A stretch of 64,000 bases of DNA from Sanderia malayensis (lineage: Eukaryota; Cnidaria; Scyphozoa; Semaeostomeae; Pelagiidae): the NCBI GenBank assembly GCA_013076295.1, contig RQOL01000824.1:4030001-4094000 (forward strand), read 5' to 3'. Made by a program: the position numbers and the translations under genes. Numbering within the stretch: position 1 is the stretch's first letter; every line of letters starts with the position of its first letter. This document shows positions 30,158 through 41,700 of the stretch, in pieces. Under the pieces are notes generated by a model, which was not told the DNA's origin, searched no databases, and saw only the letters and a program-made list of their open reading frames with translations.

Positions 30158-32214
30158 ACTACATATAATTATCTTTGTTGGTTATCTTCTAAAAATATGT
30201 TTTGTTATAGTTTAAAGCTTTTTCTAAAAAATCAAAGAAGTATTTAAAACAATCAATAAGTCAGAATGATTGCAGTTGCCTGTCAAAGGGTGTGGCAGTG
30301 TACGAAAGCCTTGGGGACACGCCCTATGATTATTATTGATCCTTTCAGATTCATAATCACTAAAATGTTTTGTTGTCTCAAACTTGGCCTAACACCTCTC
30401 TCCATTGAAGAATAGATCATTTCTATTTATTTTATACCAGTATGCCAATGCGGAACTGAAGGACAAAATATTGACCAACTTGTTTATTTATGTCCCTTGT
30501 GGTGCTGTGCATCTTGTTTACTCCTCTATTGATTTGGGCTTATGTTGTTTTGTTAAGACGTATACGTATGACAGGAATAGCTCTGCTTGCTCTATGTGAG
30601 GAACAGGAATATCTCTATTAAGATAGAGAAATTAATCAGCTTTCTCGGGGTCTCCGAGATGCAATTCAAATCAAGCTATGTTTAGAACATTTTTTGCACA
30701 TTTATTATATAATATCAACACCTGAATGACGATTCTGTGAATGGAAATTAGTTTCATTGCTTTCATCAATTAAGCTCCATCTATGGCTCCATCTAAGTCG
30801 TGTGCAATCAAATTTATCCACCTGCAAATAGAATCATTTATGAGGCTTTCTCATTTACACAAAAGGGTTCCGCCTGTGTGGACATTAAAATTAACAGAAG
30901 TTTCGTCTCTTTTGCGAAATTTGAATTCAATACAAAGACCTCGTTTGTATTTCCTGGTTTTAAGCACTGTGAATCTTGTCAAACATACGACAATATCCTA
31001 TAAAATTTGAATGTTATATTTGAACATTGAGTCAGTTTCAATGCATGATTATATTCGAGTTCTTTTGATTGGTTTGCGTTTTGAAGCGGTGTGGTTGGTT
31101 AACATTGAAAGAAGAGGAGTCTATCTGAAGAAATTCGATATTATTTCATTCACTGGCTGAAGACTCGAGCTCCTGACTTGAACAGCAAAAACGAAAATAA
31201 CAGAAGCAACAAGTAAGTATTTACCCAGTATTACAACGTTACATCGTAAAACTACATTGGAACGTGTCCCTCTCTTGTATAGCGAATTTTCTAATCAAGA
31301 AAATCACTCACTCAGCAGCCTGTTCTATTTCTTTACAACACGAATTACTCTTGTTGTAACTTGTTACCAATTTGCCAATTTCGACCATGGGGTTCTTTCG
31401 AAGAGTCACTGTATTATGATTCCACAATATTTCTATTGTCGTAAGGTGCATGATGTCATGTTTATTTTGGGTTGTCAGTCGAAGATGTCAGACTATATAT
31501 GTTTTTTTGTTATCCTTGGACGATCACTGTCAAATCAAGTGTCGGTTGTTAAAGCCAGCGAGAAAGGCGAACGAAAAGCGCTGAACATTTAATAATATTA
31601 AAACATCCAAGAACGTTTTCACACGTTAAAGTGCGGTTCTTATGACTTCTTAGTGAAGGCACAATCTTGCTTCCATTCGCTCGTTGTGTCATGACCACTT
31701 CTATTGCGTAAACCGGGTTACAGCAAATTAACGAGACGTTGGTCAGTCCTTCCAAGTCAATGTTTAAGCATTGTAGAATTAATAGTTTTGGCAAGGATGC
31801 GTCTGTGAAAGTTTGACACAATAAACAAAAGTAATCTTGGGTGAAATTATAGGAAACCTGAGATAACGAGCTAATTCCTCTATTTGCAAAAGCTTTATGA
31901 AGCTCAACGCTAAAACAACCTGGTTAAATAATGATTTGATTTTTCAAAGAAGTTTGAAAAATCAAAGAAGAATTTTTCAATCCTCTGTATTAAACAGTTA
32001 ACATTCAGATCTTGTTGTTAGTTTATTTAGACTTTCGTATCAACCAATGAAGCTGCAGCATTATCTCACGTGATAGGACATGACGGCTCTTGATTGGTTA
32101 GCTCCATTGTGAGTGCAAAGGTGCACTTCTGAATGGACTTAATTTGTTTTTCATGAAAAAGTTTTCTTATTCTTCTAGCTCATTGAAAGATTTGGCATTC
32201 ATTCATACTGCATT
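30158..32214. other. Intergenic, 2 kb; nothing recognised
   Basis: AT-rich. The ORFs at 30783-31010 and 31257-31592 resemble nothing I know and lack surrounding splice logic. The final few hundred bases presumably hold the GPCR promoter and 5' UTR. No TATA or other strong site stands out. Confidence 0.45.
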
Positions 32215-34125
32215 GTGCAGTGTTTTTTATTGGAAACACTGTTGGATATATTTGCTTTTGATAATCGCAGTATGCTGGCGGCAATGACTTTTGCAAATTC
32301 TTCCACAGCACCACCAAATAGCACAAATGACGTTGCTATTGGAAACACTTCATTTGGCCTCGTTGTGGAGATCTTTTCATTGTGGATATTATTGGGCAAC
32401 CTCGTTATCATACTTGTCGTCAAGCTGTACAAACCGCTAACCATACCAGATATTCTTGTATTTTCGTTGGCACTGTCGGATGTATTCAACTCTTTGCTTC
32501 CACTACAGCTGCTGAACATGATCACAAATCTGTTGCATATTACGTGGACTGAACAATTATGCATAACATTCACATTCACAACATATTGTCTTCGAATATC
32601 TTCTGTTTTTACCATCACAGTAATTTCTCTTGACCGGTTAATTGCGGTTCATAAACCATTGGTTTATCGGTCAAGAGTGATGCATGAGATGTGCAAAGTG
32701 AAAATACTTATGATCACCCTGTGGATTATTTCCTGTTTTCTTGCCTCGTTGCCTTTCATTAGCTCCATTCAAAGTGGATACCATACTGGAAAATGTGATT
32801 ATCAATTAATACATCTCGGTCTTTGGTATGGAGTTTTGATGGAATGTATCGGCTGGTTGCAACTTTTTATTGTCCTTTATTGCTATATAACTATCAAAAT
32901 CTCGACAGGTAATTTCATTAAAAGACAGCACAAATTTAGAAAAGCACAGGGCTTGAAAAAGGTTGTTTCCTTTAAAGAAGATGAGCTCCAAAATAAAAGA
33001 AGAAATAGTAATGATCAGTTTCTTTCGGTTACTCCATCAACAATTGTTAAAAATAGGAATTTTAGAACCGCTCGAAGTTGGCACAGAAGACCAAAGAAAT
33101 CATACGAAGACAGTAGAAATTGGACTAATGGAATGCGTCAGGTTGCAAAAATGGAGAAATTGATGGCAGCTTTGGTCTTTCTCTTCTATCTAAGTTGGCT
33201 CCCATTTTTGGTAAGTAGCTATGCGAGCTAGACTTTCTGCAATAACATTTATGTTTTCTAATGCTTCCCACTCATAATAACAACATTAGGGCAACTGAAT
33301 ATTAATATTCATATGGCATGTAAAGTTCATTTTTCTCTTCATTTTCAGGTGAGCAATTTGGTGTCACTTGCAACCAGGAGAACAAACGAAACAGTCATAC
33401 GAATAGTTGGATTATGTTCGCTTATCAATGGCCTAGTGAATCCAATTATCTACGCAACAGTCTATCCCAGGTATAAGAGAGGATATTTGTTTGTGCTGAA
33501 AACCATACTCCGCCTCTGCGGAGGCAGAAAGCCTGACCTAACCACTGCTGATTTTAGTGAGTAGTACTTTTCATCACCTGGAAATCTTTTCCTCATTCTT
33601 CAACCTTGGCTGTGTTGGCGCTCGAATCCTTATATGAAATCTTTCTTTTGTGCAGATCTATCAAAACGAGACAGATCTAAAAGGCTGGAAACATTGAGGG
33701 AGGTACTGTCAACCACCAGCCTACACTCACATTCTGAAGATGCCAGCTATAGCAGACGGCTGCGGGGCAGCTCATCTTGCTCATCATTCATGCATGCAGA
33801 TATGTTAGTTGAGAAGGAGCAGAGTGCAACAAAGCTTGATGCTTCTAATCGGAATACTGATAATTGTGGAGGAGCTTCTTCGCCACTCAGCAACACTACT
33901 GTCACGCTGATTGAACAAGATATGACGTTACCTGGTGAAAGTTTGTCTGGCAAGTTCGATCACATCTGTCCTGAAAGTAAAGCTGAAAGTATTACTGGAT
34001 CTGAAAATGATCGGTCACACACAGTTGAGAAGAACACTGCTATAAAAAGCAAAGAAAATGCTGCGAAGCAAGACGACGTCTTTCTTGGAATTGGACAAGG
34101 GAATGCGGGGTTCCAGGAAAACTGA
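32215..34125 (+). CDS. Class A (rhodopsin-like) G-protein-coupled receptor, orphan
   Basis: Three exons: 32215..33210, 33349..33556, 33656..34125; 557 residues. The N-terminus has NSS, NST and NTS glycosylation sequons. TM1 contains the Asn of the GN motif (LWILLGNLVIILVV). TM2 has LALSD. The end of TM3 is LDRLIAVHKP, the family's DRY region as DRL. TM6 has LSWLP in place of CWxP. TM7 ends in NPIIY. The third intracellular loop is about 90 residues and basic. The C-tail of about 170 residues is Ser/Thr-rich, fitting kinase and arrestin regulation. It couples extracellular ligand to G proteins at the plasma membrane; I cannot name the ligand class. The alternative starts at 32272 and 32284 would shorten the N-terminus by 19-23 residues without affecting TM1. 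Introns fall at the TM6/TM7 boundary and after TM7. Confidence 0.88.
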
Positions 34126-34967
34126 TATCACTTGGGTGGGAGCTTGAAATCTTATTGAACGACCAAGGGTTTTGGACGTGGCAGTTTTCATTGGATAATG
34201 AAGCTATTTTGCACGTTGCGCATGCCTAGAACTTGCTTTTTTTTAATAAAAGCTTTGCATTGAGTTCATTGTAGGATACAAAGATAATATGTGACACGTA
34301 TTTATCACAGTTTTCAATCTTTATCGATAGAATTTATTCACCCATTCATAGTATTTGTTCACAAATTGTCATTTACAACTATTGTTTTTATTCATTGTTA
34401 TTCACTGACGTGAGCCCATTTTCAATTTGAATTCACGTGGGCATTTTATCCCACAAAGATGGGCCAGTCTCGCTTTGAAACTGAGAACGAAGTCGTCATC
34501 TCTTGTGCCGCAAATTTGGAAATTATGTACAAACCACTGTGTCGAATGGATCTTACTTTCGTGGGCTATTCTAATTCGGTGGGCCAGCTCACCTAATACG
34601 AACAGACCATTTAGAAGACATTTTTTCAATCTACAACGCCAGATTACTGTACTTAGGGTCTGTTCATATGAGGTTCATATGAGCTTTCCCACCGAGGTGG
34701 GATAGCCCACAAATATTTTTGCCTTCATATGAGAGGTGAGTGAGTAAGGGCGCTTCTTTATCATCCTTCTCAGATTAAATTAAAAATGAACTTCCCAAAG
34801 AAATAAGTGTTATAATCATTTGTTTCTGTCTTCAATTTAACTAGTGGGCCCACTGTCATAAACCCTGTTCAAACCATATTTACACTATGTTCATATTTAC
34901 ACTGTGTCTTCTAGATTAGCTTCAGAATCTTGTCATATTCATCTTGTATATTCATCGAAGTCATCAT
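34126..34967. repeat. Intergenic with a degenerate foldback
   Basis: No gene. Between about 34535 and 34720, GGTCTGTTC(G/A)TAT appears on both strands (minus at 34592-34609, plus at 34657-34672), each followed by GCCCAC/TCCCACCG-like sequence. This suggests a small inverted-repeat element or a head-to-head pair of decayed MITE ends. The GPCR 3' UTR (AATAAAAGC near 34243) ends within this gap. Confidence 0.4.
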
Positions 34968-35858
34968 TCAATGTTTTTCTTTTTTCTTTCGTGTCGTTTT
35001 CTGCACCCTTGTTCTCAAACTCTCAATATTCCGCTGCAGTTCTAAGCTTCTCCGTAAAAGCTGCAGTGTTTTTGAGCTATACTTCTGGTCCTTGGTATTT
35101 TCAGCTCCTTTTGTCATTGTAGTCTTATCAACATCATCACCATTATTATCACCATTGTCGTCGTCGTGATTTGTAATACCGCAGTGTTCTTCTGAACAAG
35201 ATGGGACGTCTCTTGCAATGATCGATTCTTTCTTTTCCGGTTGCTTCGTCTTTACGCCATAAACAGACTTTAAAGTTCCAGGCACTGTGTTTTCTGCCAT
35301 GCTTGGTGACTTCATTTGCTCAACAACTTGACTGAATCTCACACTTTTGTTATTGTTACATTCGTCTGACAAAGCTTTCTTCCAAGTCCAAGTCCAAGAT
35401 TCGAATCTTTCTTCGGGAATCTCCTCCATGAAGACACTATCTGAAACCACAGAACACGCAGGAGAGCCATCATATGAGCCCAGAACGTTCTTCATTTCTG
35501 TTGAAATTTGCAGCCAGGCTGTACAATCAGGTTGGCATCCAGACTGAAATTCACTAACGTTGTGATTAAAAAATTCTTTTTCTTGTGTCTTCAAAGAGTT
35601 ATTGCGAGATGATGTTTTGCAATTTCTGATGTTTCTTGAAGACATTTTGTCCTTTCTTTGTTTTCCCCTCTCTTTTTTTCTACCTGTCTTATTGCTGTCA
35701 ATATAAGCTAATAATGTGCTGCAGTGTTTTCGCAGAAACCAATATCTGCGGTATTTAATTACCCAGCTATGCATAATGATCGGTCTTAAAAACAGCTTGC
35801 GCAAATGCTTTTCTCTCGTTGTCAAACAATTTACCGCCCTGTTCGCATTTACGTACAT
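34968..35858 (-). CDS. Unrecognised single-exon protein, Lys-rich C-terminus
   Basis: Uninterrupted minus-strand ORF of 296 residues. The first 70 residues look less protein-like, and Met at 35646 (MSSRNIRNCKTSS) may be the true start, giving about 225 residues. Visible features: an EEIPEERFESWTWTW segment; KSVRF, which fits the (K/R)x(V/I)xF docking motif of protein phosphatase 1; an Asp/Asn-rich low-complexity stretch (DDDNGDNNGDDVD); and a C-terminal helix ending in KTTRKKKEKH. I do not recognise the family, and PP1 binding is only a motif match. It is divergent from the AKAP7-like gene, 320 bp between outermost starts. Coding status rests on ORF length and composition. Confidence 0.5.
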   Translation of the reverse strand: MYVNANRAVNCLTTREKHLRKLFLRPIIMHSWVIKYRRYWFLRKHCSTLLAYIDSNKTGRKKERGKQRKDKMSSRNIRNCKTSSRNNSLKTQEKEFFNHNVSEFQSGCQPDCTAWLQISTEMKNVLGSYDGSPACSVVSDSVFMEEIPEERFESWTWTWKKALSDECNNNKSVRFSQVVEQMKSPSMAENTVPGTLKSVYGVKTKQPEKKESIIARDVPSCSEEHCGITNHDDDNGDNNGDDVDKTTMTKGAENTKDQKYSSKTLQLLRRSLELQRNIESLRTRVQKTTRKKKEKH

Positions 35859-36178
35859 TCCCAGTTGGATTTAATTTATTATTCCTTTTAGACTTTCCGC
35901 TTGCAAGGATGATTATATCGAACAGTCCAGTGTGATTTATTTCATACGAACGCTTTTCTATTAGACAGAGAACCTCGAGAATAAATTGACGCAGAAGTTA
36001 CTAGTTGGCTGTGAAGGAGTGGCATTCATGTGTGTTTTCATGAAGTAATGTACTGCGGGGGCGCATTAAAACGTGAGTGATGTCAACAACAACAACCTGA
36101 AATTCTGCACCATCACAAAACGTGACTTTGCCTTGCTGCTTGTCATTGCCTTGCCAGTGTTCAATCCATGCTTTGTAG

Positions 36179-37738
36179 ATGAAGTCGGCGAAACTTGTTC
36201 AGTCTTTTTATTATTTGCCAAAACACATATTCACCAGTTTTGGATTAATTTTCAAGCTCAAGAGGACCCCTTGCATTTCTGCAGCTGTTTACAAACGAAC
36301 GTCCACCTTCACGCTCACGCAAGTTTGCGCATTTTCAAAACTGTCCAATGTGTCTTGTTTTGGTCAGTGCGCGAAACAAACTGGTGAAGAAAGAAAAAAC
36401 AATTTTGACTTCATCAACAAGAAAAGTACTGTAATGGCTGAGCCTATAGATAAAGCCGATAAAGTAGAAGTAACTGGCCAATGTGAAGGGGTTGCTTCAC
36501 AGAAAGAGACGAGATTTGTTGGAAGGACAATTGTTGGTGGGGGAGAGGATGAAGAACAACAGGAAGCAGTGGAAGAAGAAACAGTTGAAAGTTTATCACC
36601 ACAGAAAACTGAAGAATTGGATGCTGATAGTGTAATGCAAGCAAATCGAAAACAAGATGAAATAAAGATGGGTTTTGATGATGATGATGAAATGTGTCTG
36701 AGTGGATTGTTTGACAAGGACTGCCCTGCTTATCAAAATGTACAGAAGAGATTGCAAGTGAACCAGAATACCAGTTGGCCTAGAAAAAGGAAAGGAAAAG
36801 GTGTGAAGAAGGGCAACGAAAAAGAATATCTTGAGAAGAAGATGGAAGCTAGCCGTCAAGTCAAAGATGACCAAGTTAAAAAGAAGAGAAATAATAAGTT
36901 TAAGGGCAAGAGAAATTCAGGGCTTGGAGAAGAGCAGGAAGAAAAGAACAAGTTGCCAAATTATTTTCTGGCCATTCGAATTGATGATGATATAATATGT
37001 AAAGAAGCGGAGAAGTTTCAAGATTCAGTGGTTGAACAGGAAAGTCTCTTCAAACATGTGTTGGTAAATCCATCAACCTTGCACATAACTTTTTTGGTAA
37101 TGAGAATAGATAATGATCATGATATGCAAAATGCTAAACAAGCATTGCATGAATACAGTGATGAGCTGCAGAAAATTTATAGACAATCCACAAAGGGGCT
37201 TGTTTTTAAAGGCTTGGGAAATTTTGGAAATAAAGTTGTTTTTATGAAGATTGAGGATAAGTCACCAGTTCTAGAGTCATTACAGACTATGTTTCAGTTA
37301 TTAAAGGAGAGCTATGACTCAAAAAGCATTGAATTATCAGATAATGGTGAAGGCAGGTTTAAGCCTCATGTTACTCTGATGAAAATGAGCAAGAACTTTG
37401 GAAGGATGAGGAAAAATGGAATTAAAAAAATTGACAATAAATTCACTAGGAATTACGAGGATCATAATTTTGGTACTCAGACGTTTTCAGAGATTCTTCT
37501 GTGTTCCATGTTAGATAAGAAAGACAGCTCTGGGTTTTACAATGTTGTGGACAGATTGAATTTGACAGGATTGGAGGTTATTGGAGAGACAGTGGCATAC
37601 AAAATGGACAAAGAAAAGGAGATCGATAAGATGGCTGAATTGGAAGAGATGGATAGGATAATTGAAGAGGAGGTGGTCGATATGATGGTTGAGGAGAAGC
37701 AGACAAATAAAACAATTGAAGATTACAAGACTTTTTAA
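36179..37738 (+). CDS. AKAP7: AKAP7-like 2H phosphoesterase (intronless)
   Basis: 519-residue ORF; a second in-frame Met at 36434 (MAEPIDKADKVEVTG) is an equally likely start (434 aa). The C-terminal half is the AKAP7 central (NLS/2H) domain: LPNYFLAIRIDDD at about 258, first catalytic HIT at 302-304 (TLHITFLVMRID), GLGNFGNKVVFMKI, second catalytic HVT at 397-399 (KPHVTLMKMSK), then LRKNGIKK-like RMRKNGIKKIDN and a conserved LCSMLDKK block. Two HxT motifs define the 2H family; mammalian AKAP7 degrades 2',5'-oligoadenylates and anchors PKA. The N-terminal part is acidic and then Lys-rich (nuclear-type basic tract near 195-250). The C-terminal acidic helix (MDRIIEEEVVDMMVEEKQTN) might stand in for the RII-binding helix, but this is speculative. 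No introns interrupt it, unlike vertebrate AKAP7. AATAAA lies at 37760-37765, 22 nt past the stop. Confidence 0.85.
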   Translation: MKSAKLVQSFYYLPKHIFTSFGLIFKLKRTPCISAAVYKRTSTFTLTQVCAFSKLSNVSCFGQCAKQTGEERKNNFDFINKKSTVMAEPIDKADKVEVTGQCEGVASQKETRFVGRTIVGGGEDEEQQEAVEEETVESLSPQKTEELDADSVMQANRKQDEIKMGFDDDDEMCLSGLFDKDCPAYQNVQKRLQVNQNTSWPRKRKGKGVKKGNEKEYLEKKMEASRQVKDDQVKKKRNNKFKGKRNSGLGEEQEEKNKLPNYFLAIRIDDDIICKEAEKFQDSVVEQESLFKHVLVNPSTLHITFLVMRIDNDHDMQNAKQALHEYSDELQKIYRQSTKGLVFKGLGNFGNKVVFMKIEDKSPVLESLQTMFQLLKESYDSKSIELSDNGEGRFKPHVTLMKMSKNFGRMRKNGIKKIDNKFTRNYEDHNFGTQTFSEILLCSMLDKKDSSGFYNVVDRLNLTGLEVIGETVAYKMDKEKEIDKMAELEEMDRIIEEEVVDMMVEEKQTNKTIEDYKTF

Positions 37739-37759
37739 AACGTTATTATTTATATGAGT

Positions 37760-37765
37760 AATAAA
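37760..37765 (+). terminator. Polyadenylation signal for the AKAP7-like gene
   Basis: AATAAA in the 92-bp gap between the AKAP7-like stop and the DFFA stop. Transcripts from the two genes must end almost on top of each other. Confidence 0.6.
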
Positions 37766-37830
37766 AGGTAAGGTTTAGCTATAAATTACAAATATTGTTT
37801 GGAAGTTGAGTTTGTTTGCAGCCTGCATCT

Positions 37831-38745
37831 CTACTCTGTAGCATCTTTACCCACTGCTTTCTTATAAAGTTTCAACAGTTCTGTGGCATCTCTAAGATCA
37901 GATCGCCTCTTAAGTTCATGTTCGCAGAATTCTTGATAGACCAGTACTTCATCTTGCGTTTTCTTCAATTCTATTGATGCCTTTTCAGGGTCTAAAGAAA
38001 TGACTTTTTCAAGCTCTTCATCACTCAAGGACACAAAAAATGTTGGATCCATAGAAAGTCTGGCTTTCAGTCTTGGCTCAAGAATCATTCCAGCATCAAC
38101 CACATCTCTTGCATTCACAACTTGGCTCTCTGATCTCTCCAAACTCGACATGTCATCATCCATTTCTAATAAAAGAGGGAGGAGATTTTTCAAATTATTC
38201 AACAGACTACTTATTGACAATGCACTACACTCGAATTCTGATATAACAAATCTTGCAGAAACAGCAGAGAGAGCTCATTGGATTACAAGCAAGGGTACGG
38301 AATACCTTTTTAGGTTAATGTACATTAATTGTAGATACTGGGGTAGGTAAGTTGTTGTTTGAAGAGTACAAGTTCAGGATCAGGGTAATTGGTTGTTTCA
38401 ATGATTTGTCGTATCAAAGTTTCACTGCCTCATAGGATTTTAAAGCCTTGAAATGTTCTAACCTGCTGAAAATCTGTCCGTAGCTGTAGAAACGATAAAT
38501 TTCGTTTGTTGCGGAAGAAATTGAAAGTATTCTTCCTCGTCAATTTCAGTTCCATCTTCATGTAAACAAACTCGAATGTCCTCTGAGGGCCTAAGTTCCA
38601 GTTTCTCACATGCTTTCAATTTCAATTCATTCAAACTGCTGACAACAATTCCTTTAAACCTGCCTCTAAAACAGCGAATTTTGTAAGGTTTCCGTCTCCT
38701 TTCAGCTGTAGAAATGTCAGCTTCGATTCGTGCTTGAGCCGCCAT
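37831..38745 (-). CDS. DFFA: DFFA/ICAD homologue, inhibitor and chaperone of caspase-activated DNase
   Basis: Two exons on the minus strand, 38745..38463 and 38237..37831, phase 1; 229 residues. The N-terminal CIDE-N domain at about 20-95 is unmistakable (KPYKIRCFRGRFKGIVVSSL, CEKLELRPSEDIRVCLHEDG). The C-terminal DFF-C domain at about 140-220 has SLSDEELEKVISLDPEKASI and QEFCEHELKRR. In animals ICAD binds the nuclease CAD/DFFB through CIDE-N, folds it and keeps it inactive until caspases cleave ICAD during apoptosis. It is shorter than vertebrate ICAD (about 330 residues), and the linker between the domains, including a middle alpha-helical segment, is largely missing. I see no obvious DExD caspase site in the linker other than MDDD near 130. 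The exon-2 acceptor was chosen for phase; another acceptor 14 nt upstream has a better pyrimidine tract but the wrong phase. Confidence 0.85.
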
Positions 38746-41700
38746 CTTTGAATTCTCATTCTACTGAGTAGAATGCGAATTCAAGGGTTTCAGCAACTCA
38801 CACGGGACGGGAGTTGGTTCAAATCCTCACCCATCCCAAGAAAGAATTGGTAACAAACAGGTGTCCCGCCCAGCTTAATGAGCTCTGTGGCGTAGATAGA
38901 AATTTTTAACGGCTGAGCAAAGGCCAAAATTCTGCCTTTAAGGGCGTGTTCACAATACTACACCCACATAAAAAGAGTTAGGATACAAGTATTTTCTTGT
39001 AATGAGACGTTTTATTGCCCTCGGAGTATTTGCACCTCCTTTCCGGGTTTCAGAGATGTTATATTATTTCGTTCCCCGTCGTCCCCTGGTTATCTTGTTC
39101 CCCGGTCGTTCCCTGTTCCTGCTTTTAGTAATAGCTGTTTGGCAAAGTTAATCCAGAATACAGTGCGCTCTCGCCCAAAGACTGCGCTCATGTACCTACG
39201 CCATTTCTCATGAATGTGATAACTCCCCGGGTGATTACTACCCATTTTGACATGGTGATGATATACGTTTCAAATAAGACCATGCCACAAGAGAGGATGC
39301 CAGAGTTATCCATACTCAACTGTCTCCATTTGAAGTCTATCTATGTCGTCTGCCTCGAACAATTTTATTTCACAGTTCTTGGAATAAAGTCTGGAATATA
39401 ATTTCTCGGGTACCTATAGGATGACAGAATGCTAGACCAGATGCAAACATGGTTTGACAGTGGCGTACATAAATACGCCCATTTCATCGAGTACATCTCT
39501 CCATGTTGACTTTTTACTCGAAAATAAAATACGAATTACATTTTCTCGATATCACATCACATCCATTTCGCAGCACTTGTGTCTGATTTTTTGTGCTAGA
39601 AACAGCTCGTAGATTATGCTTACATATGTGACGTCATTTCTTCCAATCCACACTTCAGATCACAGTGAAAATGGCTTTGCTAATTATATTTCATAGAAAT
39701 GCGAGGAAATAGCTTACAACTTCGTTCAAAATTGACCAACGTAGCTTTCCAAGTTATGTTTGTCCTGAAATCTTATATAATCAAGGTGTGTTTGCACTCG
39801 AGTATTAACATTGCAAATATTTCTATTTCAGTCGCCTTGGGTTCGCCTTCAAACTGCCAACAAGACCATACATGTTTTGAAAGAAATCATGATGTGGGAG
39901 TGTACAAATGGGATTCTTGTGTTTGGAAAGTATAGAATGGAGAAATATTTGTATCGAGAATTGATGGTACAGCCAGACCACAAGGTCAAAATAAAATGAC
40001 GTGAGTCTTCCTCTGAATGGCCATATAAGGATCCGTAAAAGGAGCAATTAACATACCAGTTTAGAAGCCTGTACGTCACCACAGAGAAATCACAACTAAA
40101 GGTAAGCCATTATTCTCATAGCTTCATTATAGCTTTTCTTATCGGAGTTGATTCAGTATGAATTAATGACATTACACACGATACTGTTTATACAATACAT
40201 ACTTCTTTTATATAAGAATATCTTAATTTTTTCGATCCTTGAGGTTTTTCATTGTTATTTCTAAATTTCTATTGTTTTTTGAGAATTTTGAGCCTGAGTA
40301 ATCTTATAAATATTATTCTCATAAAATTTATATATGTATAGACAGGACACATTTCTATATTAGACTATTCGTTCTTCTAGAACTATCTTCATCTGCCTCA
40401 GTGCAACAGACATCTTTCCACAAGGTCTTTCCATGCACTTCTTGTTGCATATGCATGTAATCTCAGATCTAAGGAAACCTTTCAATGTTTCTCATGTTTT
40501 TCAGTGCATATGATCTACATTCTGCCTAAGGGCACATTTGCAAGGATGTTGATAATATTATACATATATAGAATAATATCAGCACCCTTTTGTGTTGAAG
40601 ACTGTTCTTCATAATTGATAGTTTGCCCTTTTCTTTCATGGCATAATCTTTCTTTAGAACAATTTAATTAGCTCGAGTCTACGTTTATGTTACTATTGCA
40701 TGCTCCACTAACTATGTAACCTCAATTATAGTAACGTCAAGGCTAGAGTAATGAGATATATCTTTGCTTACTCTCGTCTATACTTAATTGCATCTTACTC
40801 GAGGTCAATTTTAGTCATAGTTCTAGATGGGTGTCGTTTTAGGATTGAGCTTAAATTTTTTTGAAATTATCGAAATCATCCAGTGTGTATTCAAATGCAA
40901 TTCATTGAAAACCAATAAACTTTATTGTGAATGAATCTTCTCCAATATCCGATATCCGGCTTTGAATACTAAAGTTCTTTGTTTTCTTTTATGATATTTT
41001 CAGTACAAGTTTCTTATGCATATCTTATTTGAGTGCAGGTTTCTTGTAACTCTGCTTCAGGTCAGTTGGTCTCAAATTTGCGAATTTACCATTTGTTGGT
41101 CTCAAAATATTATTGAACCTAGTGATGCTATAAACGTTTGAGTGCTCTTGTACATTTGTTTGATTATTGTCTGCCTATTCTTTGTCCTCTCTAACCATCA
41201 TTTAATTGTATCCAAATAGATGCACTTACCAAGATTAATTGGTCTAAGTATTTCTTTGTGTTAAATTAAAGTTTACTCCCTCCTACATATAACTGAATCA
41301 AAAAGATTTCCCCTCCTCCATGTCCAAACATTTGATCAAGTAAATGCAACGCAGTGTAAAATCCAGACCAAGGACTTGGCCTAGAAAAGGAAGTCGAACT
41401 TTCCGTGCCTATTTGAGGAACGCTCGATGTGATATGTGTTTTTAAGAAGATTTAAAACGTGGAATATGGAATCGGAGCCTTAGAAAGTAAAGAATAATAT
41501 TGATGTTCACATCTGTATAAGATTCCTACTGCTTATTGAGTTAGCTATAGTATAATATTACTCAACGTTATTGTAAAAGTATATCATAATCTTTAAAGGT
41601 ATGTAATTTCTCTTTCTGCAAAATTTTTGTTTTTATTTCAGAAAAAAGCTCTTCGTTGAACAAAAGAGGTTCCTTGGAATTGTTACCGAATGGATTTGTC

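Noticed and set aside
38790..38850. tRNA-like GGTTCAAATCC with GGGACGGG...CCATCCC
   Set aside because: The T-loop-like string has no D-arm, anticodon arm or correct spacing; no tRNA fold could be drawn.
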